From: Thiobacillus sp.
GTDB taxonomy: Bacteria; Pseudomonadota; Gammaproteobacteria; Burkholderiales; Thiobacillaceae
Direction: 5' to 3'
Assembly: GCA_016124745.1 (NCBI GenBank)
Contig: WGNC01000008.1
Location: 310,001 to 374,000 of the forward strand
DNA: 64,000 bases
This document shows, piece by piece, positions 18,654 to 29,904 of this stretch. How positions within the stretch are numbered: position 1 is the first letter of the stretch; every line of letters starts with the position of its first letter. The position numbers were made by a program, and so were the translations under genes. Under the pieces are notes generated by a model. It was given only the letters and a program-made list of their open reading frames with translations, was not told the DNA's origin and searched no databases.

Positions 18654-18685
18654 AAAGCCCTGTCCGCCGGATGGGGCTTTTTTGT
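18654..18685 (+). terminator. Terminator or attenuator between rpmA and obgE
   Basis: Arms AAAGCCC (18654-18660) and GGGCTTT (18674-18680) enclose a 13-nt loop and are followed by a T-run. It probably lowers transcription into obgE relative to the ribosomal protein genes, since obgE begins only 30 bp farther. Confidence 0.75.
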
Positions 18686-18705
18686 TTGTGGCGTGCATGG
18701 AGTGA

Positions 18706-20047
<1,342 letters not shown>

Positions 20048-20051
<4 letters not shown>

Positions 20052-22168
20052 GTCGTGATTCGCCGGTAAATATCGGTGACTTTGAGCGGCAATTGTCGCA
20101 CGTCATCCAGGATGATGTAGCGCGCCGCGCCGTACATGTGCGGCAGGTAGTCGCGTGCCTCGCGGTCGAGCGTGATGCAGAACGGATGAACGCCGGTGCG
20201 GCTGGCTTCCAGTAGCGCCATGCGTGTGTCCTCGATGCCGTACACGCCGCGATAGACGTCGAAGTAGTCGTCAGGACGGCCGTCCGACAGCGTGACCAGC
20301 ACGCGGGTTTTGGCCTCGACCTGATTCAGCAGCTTCGTCATGTGGCGCAAAGCGAATCCCATGCGGGTGTATTCCTGCGGCCGGATGCCCGAGATGCGCG
20401 CCTTCACCTCGTCGTCAAAACGATCGTCGAAGGTCTTGATGCGGAACAGCTCGCAGCGCTTGCGCGTGGTTCCCGAAAAACCGTAGATCGCGTAGCGATC
20501 GCCCAGCAGTTCCAGTGCCTCGCACAGCAGGACCAGGGCCTCGCGCTCGGCCTCGTTGATCCAGCCCTTGGTCGACCCACTCATGTCGACCAGGAAGACC
20601 ACCGCGATGTTGCGCTCGGCGCGGTGCATCCGCACGAACAGGCGATCGCTCATTTCGCGGCCATCGCGCGAATCGGCCAACGCCTCGATGAGGGCGTCGA
20701 GATCGATTTCATCGCCCTGGGTTTGCCGTTTGTCGAGGCGGTTCTCATCGCGCAGCGCCTCGAATTTTTTTCTCAACTGTCTGACCACGCCGGCGTGCTT
20801 GCCGAGCGTGTCGCGATAGAAATCGTCGTAGGCCGGGGTGACCGGTTTTTCCCGCATGACGCACCAGTTCTTGCGGTAGTGCTGGCGGCCATGGTCCCAC
20901 TCGGGGTACAGCTCGGCGCCTTTCTCGTGATAGGTGCCTTGCCATACGGCATCGGGATCTTCCGGCTGGTCGAACACCAGATTCGGATCGTATTCGCCGT
21001 CGCCGGCGGGAGTGAGGTATTCCGGGGGGATCTCGCCGAAATCGAGATAGACCGAGGTGAGCAACTGCCTGACGTCGTCGGGCGGCGCCAGTGGCGCACC
21101 GTCGAGCGTGATTTCGAAGTCGAGCCGACCGTTTTCATCGCGCGGCGCCACGTCCAGATCGGGAGGGGCTTCAGGTTCCGATTTCGCGCCAGTTTGGCTT
21201 GCCTTGTGTTCGTCCAGCAGTTCGGCCAGCTTGATGCGCAGGCGGGCCTTTTCCTTGTCCAGTCGCGCGGCACGGGCGGCGGCAATCGCATCCGGTCGCA
21301 AGCAGCCCTGGTCAGACCACTGCGGGCAGTCGGGCTCGTCGTAGGCTGTGCCGAGCATGGCCAGGCTGTCATCCAGGGTCGCATCCGGGGTGGCAAGCCT
21401 GGCTTGGATTTGCTGCCAGGTGGCGGGAAGCGCGGGATCAAGCTGCGTGCGCAAACGCAGCATCTGGCGGTGCAGCCCCGGCAGTTCCCTCGCGATTCGT
21501 GCCGTGAGGCGCAAGGTTTCCAGCGCATAAAGCCGGGTGAGCGCACGTTCAGGATCGTCATAATCGGCGGCGATGGCGGCATGATCGATGCGCAGGCTGC
21601 CGAAGCGGGTCTGCGCCCACAACAGGGCTACCGTGATTTTGGCGAGCTGGAAATTGTCGTCCAGATCAGGCAGCGCGGCGATAAGTGGCGGCAATACGAT
21701 GCGCTCGCCGTCGGTCCAGGCGGCATCGCCCTCCTCGATGCGCAGGCGGCGTCCCGACAGGCCGCAGACGAAGTTGCCCAGGACGGGTGCGATGTCCTCG
21801 AACAGCGCGCCGGCCGCATCGTTCCTGTGCTTCGCTTCGTCGAAGCTGTCGACCTGCTCCATGACCCTGAGCGCGTTCTGCAACCCGGTGCGGTCGAACA
21901 CGTCGCAGGTGTGGACCGCCCAGGCTTCCAGCAGGCGCCGCTCCATGCGCGGCAACAGCGCGGGCGCACGGCGGCCGAACTGCCAGGCCAGCGTGATATG
22001 AGTGGAGGCGATGCGGCGAATCCAGTCGAGGATGAAATCCTGCTCGTCGCGCGCCAGCGCGGTGAGTTCTGCGGCGAGTTCCTCGACTTTGAAGAAGGTG
22101 AATTCGGTGTCCAGCCAGACGTGGAGGCTTTTCTCCATGTCAGCAGCCGAATGCGGCAACTGGGCCAT
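20048..22168 (-). CDS. cbbO: RubisCO activase subunit CbbO (VWA domain)
   Basis: This 706-residue adaptor works with the AAA+ protein CbbQ to remove inhibitory sugar phosphates from RubisCO. The long N-terminal helical region is followed by a C-terminal von Willebrand A domain with a MIDAS motif (FLVDMSGSTKG, Asp528-Ser532) and TLSDGRPDD. The start (TGATG overlap with cbbQ) at 22168 is favoured; Met11 is an alternative. NorD is a related protein, but the partner CbbQ sequence points to the RubisCO type. No RubisCO gene lies in the window. Confidence 0.85.
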
Positions 22169-22980
22169 CAGAAGATCGACGAGGAAAGTTCCTGGATCGC
22201 CTTCAGCATGTCTGCGTCGTCGGTGACCGCCTGGGCGACCGCCGATTTGCAGGCAGTCACCGGACTCACCCCATCGGCGATTAGCTTGCCGGCATGCACC
22301 AGCAATCGCGTGGAGGCGCCTTCCTCGAGGCCACTGCCCTTGAGGTTGCGCGTCATTTGCGCAAAGCGGACGAGGTTGTCGGCTATCGCTTCGGAAACGC
22401 CGGATTCGCTGGCGACGATGCGGCGTTCGAGTGCGGCGGACGGGTAGTCGAATTCCAGCGCGACGAACCGCTGCCGGGTCGACTGCTTCAGGTCCTTGAG
22501 TACGCTCTGGTAGCCGGGGTTGTAGGAAATGGCGAGGCAGAACTCGGGGGGCGCCTCGACGATCTGGCCGAGCTTTTCCATGGGCAGCGTGCGGCGGTCG
22601 TCGGCCAGCGGATGGATCACCACCATCGTGTCCTTGCGCGCTTCGACGATCTCATCCAGGTAGCAGATGCCGCCGCAGCGCACTGCACGGGTCAGCGGGC
22701 CGTCGACCCACACCGTTTCGCCGCCTTTCACCAGATAGCGGCCCACCAGGTCGGAGGCGGTCAGGTCGTCGTGACACGAGACCGTGATCAGCGGGCGTTT
22801 CAGCCGCCACGCCATGTGTTCCATGAAGCGCGTCTTGCCGCAGCCGGTGGGACCTTTCAGCAGCACCGGAATCTGCTGGCGATAGGCGGCTTCGAACAGT
22901 TGGATTTCGTCGCCGACCGCTTCGTAATACGGTTCTTTTTCGATGAGGTGCTGGGCGGGGTCGAGGGTGCGGGCGTTCAT
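22168..22980 (-). CDS. cbbQ: RubisCO activase AAA+ subunit CbbQ
   Basis: This 270-residue MoxR-class ATPase has Walker [10 protein letters not shown] (residues 42-50), Walker B ICYLDEI (about 105-111), [10 protein letters not shown] and the [14 protein letters not shown] segment typical of CbbQ/NorQ. The stretch [28 protein letters not shown] matches CbbQ closely. It acts as a ring that remodels RubisCO through CbbO. cbbQ and cbbO share one base at the junction (TGATG), showing coupled translation. Confidence 0.9.
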   Translation of the reverse strand: MNARTLDPAQHLIEKEPYYEAVGDEIQLFEAAYRQQIPVLLKGPTGCGKTRFMEHMAWRLKRPLITVSCHDDLTASDLVGRYLVKGGETVWVDGPLTRAVRCGGICYLDEIVEARKDTMVVIHPLADDRRTLPMEKLGQIVEAPPEFCLAISYNPGYQSVLKDLKQSTRQRFVALEFDYPSAALERRIVASESGVSEAIADNLVRFAQMTRNLKGSGLEEGASTRLLVHAGKLIADGVSPVTACKSAVAQAVTDDADMLKAIQELSSSIF

Positions 22981-22996
22981 GTGCGGTGGTGCCTTT

Positions 22997-23461
22997 TCAG
23001 AAACAGCCCGATTGCCGCTTTTTGCTTTCGAGGGTTTTCACTTCCTGGTTCCACGTGTCCATTTGGTCCTGGGTGTAGCCCTTGCGGTGTGCCTTGTCCA
23101 TCTTGTCGAGTACGCTTCCCAGCTTCTCGGAAAGCGAATCGCATTCGCGTGCGGAGCTCTTCACGGCAGCCTTGCTGGACGCTTTTCCCGTCGGCGGACG
23201 TTTTGTTTCGGGTACGGGCAGAGCATCCTGCCCGCGCGCCGGCTGCGTTGGCGCGGACTGACTGCGAATGGACTTAGGTGCCGCGTCGGGCAGCGGAGCG
23301 GGATCGATTTCCACCTTCTGCACTTCCCTGGCATTGCGGCAGGGCAGGTTGGAATACGTTACCTTGCCCTGCGCATCGATGCACTTGTTGAGTGTGTCTG
23401 CGCCAGCGCTGCTTGCCAGCACCAGTCCGGCCAAAGCTGTCAACACGATCAAGCGCCGCAT
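22997..23461 (-). CDS. DUF4124 domain periplasmic protein
   Basis: The product is 154 residues with a signal peptide ([21 protein letters not shown]) followed by a DUF4124 domain ([18 protein letters not shown]), a proline/alanine-rich linker and a charged C-terminal segment with two more cysteines. ATG 23461 is taken as the start; a TTG three codons upstream overlaps the stop of the preceding ykgJ-like gene. DUF4124 proteins are common envelope proteins of betaproteobacteria with no known function. Confidence 0.8.
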   Translation of the reverse strand: MRRLIVLTALAGLVLASSAGADTLNKCIDAQGKVTYSNLPCRNAREVQKVEIDPAPLPDAAPKSIRSQSAPTQPARGQDALPVPETKRPPTGKASSKAAVKSSARECDSLSEKLGSVLDKMDKAHRKGYTQDQMDTWNQEVKTLESKKRQSGCF

Positions 23462-23466
23462 CGGGC

Positions 23467-24378
23467 TCAATGCTCACCCGAATACTTGTCGTCCTCCAGC
23501 GCCATTTTCTGCTGGAATTCGGCCTCTTTCTGCTGTTCGGCCAGAGCACGACGACGCGCCAGTCGCTTTTCATAGGCATCCGGACGCTCTTCTACGAATT
23601 TTTCGCCGAACAGCGTATGGCGCAGGAAGTTCAGGCCGAAGTCGAGCAGGGCTTCATCGTCAGCCACCAGCGTGGCCATGATCTCGACTGGAATGTCATA
23701 GGTCTCGTTGAAGCTCGGGCTCATGACGAAGGCGCGGAAACGGTCGATGTCGTAGCTGGCCATGAAAAACAGCTGGTTGGACACCGGGGTGGGCTTGCCG
23801 ATGGCGGGGCCGGCCGACTTGCGCTTGACCACGAGCTGGCGCCAGCCATGAGCCTTCTGGTCGTACTCTTCTACGCCCTGTTCGCGGCGATATTCCTCGA
23901 TGGTCTGGACCTTGTCCTCGAAGTGACCGAGGCAGTGCGGCTCTCTTACCAGGGCGTAGGCACTGCGGTCGAAAAATTCATCCGAGCGGCGCATGGTCAG
24001 CAAGGCGACCGGGTAGTAACGGCATGCAGTTGGGCGGTCCTCGTACACGCCGCATCCTTCGGGTGTCATGAACTGGCACGCGGTGCCACCTTCGACAGGT
24101 TGCAGTTTGATGCCGGGCATGCCGTCCTTGTCCATCTCGAACGGTACCGAGTATTGCTTGAGGAATTCGCCCGATGACATGTCCAGGCGTCTCTTCAGGC
24201 GCAGGACGTCATACGGGGTCAACGGGATGTCGATGTTGCTGCAACAGGCGTTCCAGCACTTGACGTTGCGATGGCAACGGAATTGCAGCTTGGCATTTTC
24301 CGCCAGCATGGTGGGTTTGACCGGGCTGCCCGCAAACGGGGAGTCGTCGATCATGTCCTTGAATTCGTTTTCGTTCAT
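23467..24378 (-). CDS. YkgJ-family cysteine cluster protein
   Basis: The 303-residue protein has the YkgJ-type cysteine arrangement. RCHRNVKCWNACC near residue 35 resembles CxxCxxxCC zinc or iron-sulfur sites, and CQFMTPEGCGVYEDRPTACRYYPVAL follows. The C-terminus is a charged helix. It lies 168 bp downstream of aprA beyond a strong terminator, so it is not simply the fourth gene of the sulfur operon. The enzymatic role of the family is not established; metal or Fe-S cluster binding is inferred. Confidence 0.82.
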   Translation of the reverse strand: MNENEFKDMIDDSPFAGSPVKPTMLAENAKLQFRCHRNVKCWNACCSNIDIPLTPYDVLRLKRRLDMSSGEFLKQYSVPFEMDKDGMPGIKLQPVEGGTACQFMTPEGCGVYEDRPTACRYYPVALLTMRRSDEFFDRSAYALVREPHCLGHFEDKVQTIEEYRREQGVEEYDQKAHGWRQLVVKRKSAGPAIGKPTPVSNQLFFMASYDIDRFRAFVMSPSFNETYDIPVEIMATLVADDEALLDFGLNFLRHTLFGEKFVEERPDAYEKRLARRRALAEQQKEAEFQQKMALEDDKYSGEH

Positions 24379-24424
24379 CTCAAACTACCTTCCGGGGCTT
24401 GGCCCCACTTCTGTAACACACACA

Positions 24425-24450
24425 CGAAAGCGTTAGGGTACGCGCTTTCG
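24425..24450. repeat. Inverted repeat upstream of ykgJ-like gene
   Basis: Arms CGAAAGCG (24425-24432) and CGCTTTCG (24443-24450) are separated by 10 bp, 47-72 bp upstream of the ykgJ-like start. No T-run follows on either strand, so it is either an operator or an mRNA-end structure. Confidence 0.45.
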
Positions 24451-24493
24451 GCTGGATGCTAAACCTTGTTGGTCTTGCAGTTTTTAAACCGCT

Positions 24494-24524
24494 GAAAAAA
24501 ACCGGGCGCCACGAAGGCGCCCGG
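24494..24524 (-). terminator. Terminator of the sat-aprB-aprA operon
   Basis: On the minus strand the 9-bp stem CCGGGCGCC/GGCGCCCGG (24516-24524 and 24502-24510) closes a TTCGT loop and is followed by seven T's. It lies 22 bp after the aprA stop. Confidence 0.93.
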
Positions 24525-24546
24525 AGTTCACTGCCTGACCAACGAA

Positions 24547-26568
24547 TTAGTGGGCAGCGGGCTTGAACAGCTTGGACTTGTCGACAATATCCACGTGGGC
24601 GCGCTTGAAGCAGTTCCACTGTTTGGAGTTCTTGTCGTAGACCGAGTTCACGAAGCAATGCCAATTCTCTTCATCGACAAAGTTCTTGTCCATGCGGTAG
24701 TAGAAGCCGGGGTAACGGCTTTCTTCACGGAACTGGATGTGCTTCATGTGGGCTTCCGCCGTCAGGATACGGTGGTAGTTTTCCCAGGCGCGCAGCAGTT
24801 CGTGCAGGTCCTTCGCACGCATTTTCTCGGCGTCTTCCTTCAGCATGTTCAACTTTTCTTCCGCCACGCCCAGCATGTTGGCGTTGGTGGTGTAGTAGGT
24901 TGCGACACCCGCGACATACTCGTCCATGATCTTCTGCAGACGGAACTGCAGCATCTTGGGCGTGATGTAGTTGGGGTTGACGTCGATCGCCGTGGTGTAG
25001 TCCTTGAACTCGAGGTAGGTACGCACCGGCTTGTAGATGTCTTCCACCAGTTGCTCGACGGAGGTGTCGAGTTCGGGTTTGAAATCCTTGTTGTCGATAC
25101 AGTACTTGACCATGGACTTGGCGCACATGCGGCCTTCGGCGTGCGAGCCGGAGGAGAACTTGTGGCCGGATGCGCCCACGCCGTCACCGGCAGTGAACAG
25201 ACCGTTGACCGTGGTCATCGAGCGGTAGCCCCAGCTCCAGCCCGAGGGCAGGTGAGCCGGAATCTTGTCTTTATCCGCATGATCTTCCGAGGTTGGCGCG
25301 CCGACATCGGTCGGACCCGACACCCAGATGCCGCAGCAGCCGGAGTGTGAACCCAGCAGGTAGGGCTCGGTCGGCATCAGTTCGGAGTTCTTCTTCTCCG
25401 GCTCGATGTTCTCGCCGACCCAGATACCACACTGGCCGACGCACATGTCGAGGAAGTCTTCCCAGGCTTCAGCTTCCAGGTGCTTCACTTCGCGCGGGGT
25501 CAGCGTCTCGCGCAGTTTGGCGAGCGCGGTCACGGTGTCCATGTAGATGGGGCCGCGGCCTTCCTTCATTTCCTTCAGCATCAGGTGGTTACGCAGGCAC
25601 GAAGCGGGAACGGCTGCCTGTCCGTAGGGAGGGTAGTCGTTCAGCAGTTCCTTGTTCTTCACCATGTAGACTTCGCCGTAGGCGTTGACGGCCTGGGCCT
25701 TGAACAGCAGGAACCATGCACCGACCGGACCGTAACCGTCCTTGAAACGGGCGGGCACGAAGCGGTTTTCCATCATGGTCAGCTCGGCGCCGGCTTCGGC
25801 AGCCATCGCGTAGGTCGAACCTGCGTTCCACACCGGGTACCAGGCGCGGCCGGTACCTTCACCGACCGAACGCGGACGGAAGATGTTCACACAGCCACCG
25901 GCAGCCAGCAGAATGGCCTTGGCCTTGTAAACCACGACTTTATGGTCGCGGGTCGAGAAGCCTACGGCGCCGGCGATGCGGTTGGGGTCGTTCTTGTCGT
26001 TGACCAGCTTGACGATGAAGATGCGTTCCTGGATGCGGTCCATGCCGAGCGCCTTCTTGGCGGCTTCGGCCACGATCCACTTGTAGGATTCGCCGTTGAT
26101 CATGATCTGCCATTTGCCGGAACGCACGGGCTTGCCGCCGTCTTTCAGCGCGGGCAGGCCCTGCGAACCGTCGTGACGCTCGCCGTTTTCGTCGGTTTTC
26201 CAGATGGGCAGGCCCCACTCTTCGAACAGGTGCACTGAGTCGTCGACGTTGCGGCCCAGGTCGTAGGCCAGGTCGTCGCGGGTGATGCCCATCAGGTCGT
26301 TGGAGACCATGCGGGCGTAGTCGGCGGGATCCTGCTCGGAGCCGATGTAGGTGTTGATCGCGGACAGGCCCTGCGCCACGGCGCCGGAACGGTCCATCGC
26401 GGCCTTGTCGACCAGCTTGATCTTCAGGTCCATGCCCATCTCGGCTTTGGCAGCATCTGCCCAGCGCATGACTTCATAAGCGGCGCCGCAACATGCCATG
26501 CCACCGCCGATCAGGAGGATGTCGACTTCCTCCTGGATTACTTCGGGATTACCAAATTCTCCAGCCAT
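24547..26568 (-). CDS. aprA: Adenylylsulfate (APS) reductase subunit alpha
   Basis: This 673-residue flavoprotein subunit, in sulfur oxidisers, forms APS from sulfite and AMP and delivers electrons towards the quinone pool. The FAD-binding motif is VDILLIGGGMACCGAAYE; AINTYIG, the active-site region WGLPIWKTDENG and AAGGCVNIFRPRS, and FTAGDGVGASGHKFSSGSHAEGR are typical AprA features. GAGAGGT precedes the ATG. It is cytoplasmic and encoded directly after aprB. No aprM or qmo genes are seen around it in this window. Confidence 0.98.
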   Translation of the reverse strand: MAGEFGNPEVIQEEVDILLIGGGMACCGAAYEVMRWADAAKAEMGMDLKIKLVDKAAMDRSGAVAQGLSAINTYIGSEQDPADYARMVSNDLMGITRDDLAYDLGRNVDDSVHLFEEWGLPIWKTDENGERHDGSQGLPALKDGGKPVRSGKWQIMINGESYKWIVAEAAKKALGMDRIQERIFIVKLVNDKNDPNRIAGAVGFSTRDHKVVVYKAKAILLAAGGCVNIFRPRSVGEGTGRAWYPVWNAGSTYAMAAEAGAELTMMENRFVPARFKDGYGPVGAWFLLFKAQAVNAYGEVYMVKNKELLNDYPPYGQAAVPASCLRNHLMLKEMKEGRGPIYMDTVTALAKLRETLTPREVKHLEAEAWEDFLDMCVGQCGIWVGENIEPEKKNSELMPTEPYLLGSHSGCCGIWVSGPTDVGAPTSEDHADKDKIPAHLPSGWSWGYRSMTTVNGLFTAGDGVGASGHKFSSGSHAEGRMCAKSMVKYCIDNKDFKPELDTSVEQLVEDIYKPVRTYLEFKDYTTAIDVNPNYITPKMLQFRLQKIMDEYVAGVATYYTTNANMLGVAEEKLNMLKEDAEKMRAKDLHELLRAWENYHRILTAEAHMKHIQFREESRYPGFYYRMDKNFVDEENWHCFVNSVYDKNSKQWNCFKRAHVDIVDKSKLFKPAAH

Positions 26569-26596
26569 TTCATTTACCTCTCTAATTTAACCGGTA

Positions 26597-27070
26597 TTAC
26601 TTACGGATCAGTTCGGCAGGGTTACCAGCACGGTAACCGCCCATCATGTCGCGCGTGAACGAGCCAATGGCGTCGATGTCGGCCATCTTGGGCATCGGCT
26701 TGCCGCCGTAGCAGTCGATGGAGCCCTCGGGCGTGGTGCGGATCGGGAACTTGAAACGCTTCAGCACGCCATTGCGGAACTTGATGGTCCACATGATGGA
26801 GTCGGAACCGCGCAGGGGCTGCACCATGCCGCCCAGCGGCACGACGTCAGCGTAGTGGCGACATTCGATCGCCTGCTGCGGGCAAATCTTCACGCAGGAA
26901 TAGCACTCCCAGCACTGCTCGGGCTCCTGGTTGAATGCGCGCATGGCGTGGCCGGTTTCAGAACCGTCCTTGTCCAGCTTCATCAGGTCGTGCGGGCAAA
27001 TATACATGCAAGCGGTCTTGTCCTGACCTTTGCAGCCGTCGCACTTGTCGGTACGTACGTAGGTTGGCAT
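26597..27070 (-). CDS. aprB: APS reductase subunit beta (ferredoxin-like)
   Basis: This 157-residue electron-transfer subunit carries two 4Fe-4S clusters: C10-x2-C13...C21-x3-C25 and C53-x2-C56-x2-C59-x3-C63. It begins MPTYVRTDKCDGCKG. ATG 27070 has AAGGAG seven bases upstream; a TTG directly before it is unlikely. The C-terminal tail (FKFPIRTTPEGSIDCYGG) wraps around AprA in known structures. The 29-bp gap to aprA shows one transcript. Confidence 0.98.
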   Translation of the reverse strand: MPTYVRTDKCDGCKGQDKTACMYICPHDLMKLDKDGSETGHAMRAFNQEPEQCWECYSCVKICPQQAIECRHYADVVPLGGMVQPLRGSDSIMWTIKFRNGVLKRFKFPIRTTPEGSIDCYGGKPMPKMADIDAIGSFTRDMMGGYRAGNPAELIRK

Positions 27071-27257
27071 CAAAATCTCCTTCTTGGTTAGCTAACAATC
27101 CGCGACCGTCGCGGTCCGATTAGAACTGAACCCGTCCTTGGCCGGGGCGTATCGCGAATCCGCTTCCGGTAGGCTCGTGTCCTAAAACCCTATCCCTGGT
27201 CGCCGACTTTCACGATCAGGGTACGTCCCGTCAGGCATCGCTGCCTTCCGGGGAAAA

Positions 27258-28475
27258 TTACGCTGCCGAGTGGCCTTTCAACTCGACTTTGACATTCTGT
27301 TCGGCCGACAGGCCGGCGTAGTACTTCTGCAGCACCTTGGCGACTTCCGGCCGGCTGAACTCGACCGGCAAATCCTGGCCTTCCGACAGCATGGCGCGCA
27401 CCTTGGTTCCGGACAACAGAATGCGGTCATCCTTGGTGTGCGGGCAGGTGCGCTGCGAAGCCATGCCGCCGCACTTGTTGCACCAGAAGGTCCAGTCGAT
27501 ATTCATGTTCACGGTTTCGAGCGAGCCCTTGGGGATCTCGTCAAAGATTTTCTGGGCGTCGAACGGGCCGTAATAGTCGCCCACGCCGGCGTGGTCGCGG
27601 CCGACGATCAGGTGCGAGCAGCCGTAGTTCTGGCGGAACAGCGCATGCAGCAGCGCTTCGCGCGGGCCCGCATAGCGCATGTCAAGCGGATAGCCCGCCT
27701 GGATCACGGTGTTGGGCGCAAAGTAATTCTCGACCAGGGTGCTGATGGCTTCGGAACGCACTTCAGCGGGGATGTCGCCCGGCTTCAGCGCGCCCAGCAG
27801 CGAATGGATCAGCACGCCATCCATGGTTTCGATGGCGATCTTGGCCAGGTATTCGTGCGAGCGGTGCATCGGGTTGCGGGTCTGGAACGCGGCAACCTTG
27901 GACCAGCCAGCCTTCTCGAACGCGGCACGGGTTTCGGCGGGGGTCATGAACTGGTCGCCGTATTCTTCCTTGAAGCCGCCGGTGGACAGCACCTTGACCG
28001 GACCCGCCAGGTTGATCGCGCCCTGCTCCATGACCATCTTGACGCCGGGGTGTGCAAGGTCGGTGGTCTTGTAGACCTGCATGCACTCGTGCGCCTTGTC
28101 GATGGCGTACTTTTCGGTCACCTTCATGGTGCCCATGATTTCGCCGGTTTCACCGTTCAGCAGCGCGATATCGGCGCCAACCGCGATGTTCTGACCGGTG
28201 ACTTCGTCGGTGGACAGGGTGACCGGGATCGGCCAGAACAGGCCGTTGGCCATTTTGTAACCGTCGCACACGCCCTGCCAGTCGGCATGGGTCATGAAGC
28301 CTTCGAGCGGGGTAAAGCCACCGATACCCATCATGATGAGGTCGCCGGTTTCGCGCGAGCTCATCTTGACCTTGGGCAACGAAACCGCGCGGGTTTTTTC
28401 AGCGGCGAGTGCATCGCCCGACAAAAGCAGGGGTTTGAGTTCACCGCCACCATGGGGGCGTACCAGTTTGGACAT
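27258..28475 (-). CDS. sat: Dissimilatory ATP sulfurylase
   Basis: This 405-residue homooligomeric Sat converts APS plus pyrophosphate to ATP and sulfate in the oxidative direction. Motifs include the [13 protein letters not shown] (HxxH-type) nucleotide site, [17 protein letters not shown], and a zinc site in [15 protein letters not shown] typical of the SRB/SOB-type enzyme. GAGGAG precedes ATG 28475. It is upstream of aprB-aprA on the same strand, separated by 187 bp that contains a short hairpin (27100-27114) and no recognisable terminator. Confidence 0.98.
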   Translation of the reverse strand: MSKLVRPHGGGELKPLLLSGDALAAEKTRAVSLPKVKMSSRETGDLIMMGIGGFTPLEGFMTHADWQGVCDGYKMANGLFWPIPVTLSTDEVTGQNIAVGADIALLNGETGEIMGTMKVTEKYAIDKAHECMQVYKTTDLAHPGVKMVMEQGAINLAGPVKVLSTGGFKEEYGDQFMTPAETRAAFEKAGWSKVAAFQTRNPMHRSHEYLAKIAIETMDGVLIHSLLGALKPGDIPAEVRSEAISTLVENYFAPNTVIQAGYPLDMRYAGPREALLHALFRQNYGCSHLIVGRDHAGVGDYYGPFDAQKIFDEIPKGSLETVNMNIDWTFWCNKCGGMASQRTCPHTKDDRILLSGTKVRAMLSEGQDLPVEFSRPEVAKVLQKYYAGLSAEQNVKVELKGHSAA

Positions 28476-28493
28476 GCTGTCTCCTCAGACTGT

Positions 28494-28519
28494 GGGGGGG
28501 TCAGGCTTGTAAGGGGGGG
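28494..28519. repeat. Two G7 tracts in the sat leader
   Basis: The plus strand has two runs of seven G (28494-28500 and 28513-28519), which on the sat transcript are two C7 runs 19 bp apart start to start, ending about 18 bp upstream of the sat start codon. Homopolymers of this length are rare elsewhere in the window. They lie outside coding sequence. Confidence 0.7.
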
Positions 28520-28616
28520 TATTGCAGGCTGAGCAGCATAGCACCGGGACCGGCGCGTGAATAATCCTTTATTTTTATAAAAGGATAAGCGGGTTTGATA
28601 TTGAGGATGAACAGCC

Positions 28617-28643
28617 GGAAAGCCCGGGGTCTCCGGGCTTTCC
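28617..28643. repeat. Perfect 11-bp inverted repeat between hyp137 and sat
   Basis: GGAAAGCCCGG (28617-28627) and CCGGGCTTTCC (28633-28643) enclose five bases. No T-run follows on the minus strand, so it is more likely an mRNA-processing or partial-termination hairpin that sets different transcript levels of the small upstream gene and sat. A second AT-rich hairpin, ATCCTTT/AAAGGAT (28564-28586), lies between it and sat. Confidence 0.7.
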
Positions 28644-28659
28644 TTTATGGAACAATATC

Positions 28660-29073
28660 TTATGCGTCGAAGAATGCGGGCATGTCGGTCTGCTCGGTCT
28701 TGATGATGTCGACCCACGCAGGCTGCGTGTCGCCGCCGGCGGCGGCCAGCTTCTTGGTCTCTTCGTAGAGCATTTTCCAGCGGTTGTAGAGGCAGTCGCT
28801 GATCTTGCGCATGCCTGCGTCGAAATAGGAGTTGTGCAGGTCACCAATGGTGCGCGTGAAGGATTCCATCTGCTCCAGCAGGTTGTGCGGATAGCCGTGG
28901 CGGTTGGGGTCGGCATACTTGACCCGCTCGCGCTTGACTGCCCGCACGAAGACCTTCTGGCCCTCGGTCAGGTCTTTTTCGGTGCGGGGCGCCCCGCCAT
29001 AATTCATTACTTCGTTGATGTAACCACTCAGGCGATCGCCGAAATCGAAGTGGGCATAGTCGACTTTTTGCAT
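28660..29073 (-). CDS. Conserved-looking hypothetical protein upstream of sat
   Basis: This 137-residue soluble protein is rich in aromatic and charged residues (YAHFDFGDRLSGYINEVMNYGG, then NRWKMLYEETKKLAAAGGD). No signal peptide or membrane segment is seen and no known domain is recognised. The ATG at 29073 has a good GGAGG site. It is the first gene on the strand that carries sat-aprB-aprA, 184 bp before sat, so a role with sulfur oxidation is suggested by position only. Confidence 0.75.
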   Translation of the reverse strand: MQKVDYAHFDFGDRLSGYINEVMNYGGAPRTEKDLTEGQKVFVRAVKRERVKYADPNRHGYPHNLLEQMESFTRTIGDLHNSYFDAGMRKISDCLYNRWKMLYEETKKLAAAGGDTQPAWVDIIKTEQTDMPAFFDA

Positions 29074-29141
29074 AAATCCTCCGTTCCTTTATTGATATCT
29101 TCTTGGGTGTCTTGAGTCCGGACAGGCTCCAGAGCGTAATC

Positions 29142-29903
29142 CTACGCCCTGAGGTGCGACTGTCCAGCCGTCTTGTCCAGAGCGTCGCGTGATTGCCCGC
29201 TAAGCCCTTGAATCCAGCGGGAATAAATTTTGTCTGCCAACTGGTGCAGTTGCGACGTGCGTGCCGGCAGGTCCGTGAGTATGGCGTCGGGCGATTGCAC
29301 TGCCGGACCCGGGCTGGCAGCTATTTCCTCGGCGCCGTTGCTGCACCAACTCGCAACGAGTTCGGGAGTCATTTCGACATGGCACTGCATGCCGATATGG
29401 CGGCCGTTCAACACAAAGGCCTGGTTGGCGCACCAGGCGCTCTCGAGAATGCGAGTGGCGCCCCGAGGCAGGCTGAAGGTTTCACCGTGCCAGTGAAACC
29501 CGAGCATGGGCTGCGTGGCATCGCCCATCCAGGGGCGCGCTGCTTCGGGGTCGGTGATGCGGACATCCCCCCAGCCGATTTCCTTGACCGGATTGAGCCC
29601 CACCGTTCCGCCCATTGCCTTGGCCATCAACTGCCCGCCCAGGCAATGGCCGATCACCGGAATATCCGATGCAATGGCCTGGCGTATCAGCGCCAGCAAT
29701 GGCGGGATCCAGGGCAGTTCATCGTTCACGCTCATCGGCCCACCCATCAAGCAGACGCCCGAAACGCCGTTAAGCTTATCGGGCACGGCGTCGCCGGCAT
29801 CGATGCGCACCAGTTGCCAGGGGATGCCGTGGCGATCCAGGAACAGGGTGAAATACCCTGGCCCCTCGGTAGGGGAGTGGCGAAAAATCAGAACGGGATT
29901 CAC
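29142..29903 (-). CDS. Class I glutamine amidotransferase-like protein
   Basis: The 253-residue protein has the class I GATase nucleophile elbow GHCLGGQLMAKAMGG (catalytic Cys), an oxyanion MGGPMSVND segment, and a His-containing ...FHWHGETFSLP block, as in GMP synthase-like stand-alone amidotransferases. The start is GTG 29903 (VNPVLIFRHSPTEGPGYF), fixed by the conserved N-terminus. The amide acceptor is unknown. Its start codon is only one base away from the start of the divergent protease gene. Confidence 0.87.
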   Translation of the reverse strand: MNPVLIFRHSPTEGPGYFTLFLDRHGIPWQLVRIDAGDAVPDKLNGVSGVCLMGGPMSVNDELPWIPPLLALIRQAIASDIPVIGHCLGGQLMAKAMGGTVGLNPVKEIGWGDVRITDPEAARPWMGDATQPMLGFHWHGETFSLPRGATRILESAWCANQAFVLNGRHIGMQCHVEMTPELVASWCSNGAEEIAASPGPAVQSPDAILTDLPARTSQLHQLADKIYSRWIQGLSGQSRDALDKTAGQSHLRA

Positions 29904-29904
29904 G

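Noticed and set aside
27074..27257. Separate terminator between sat and aprB
   Set aside because: The CCGCGA/TCGCGG hairpin at 27100-27114 has no T-run, so sat-aprB-aprA is treated as one transcription unit.
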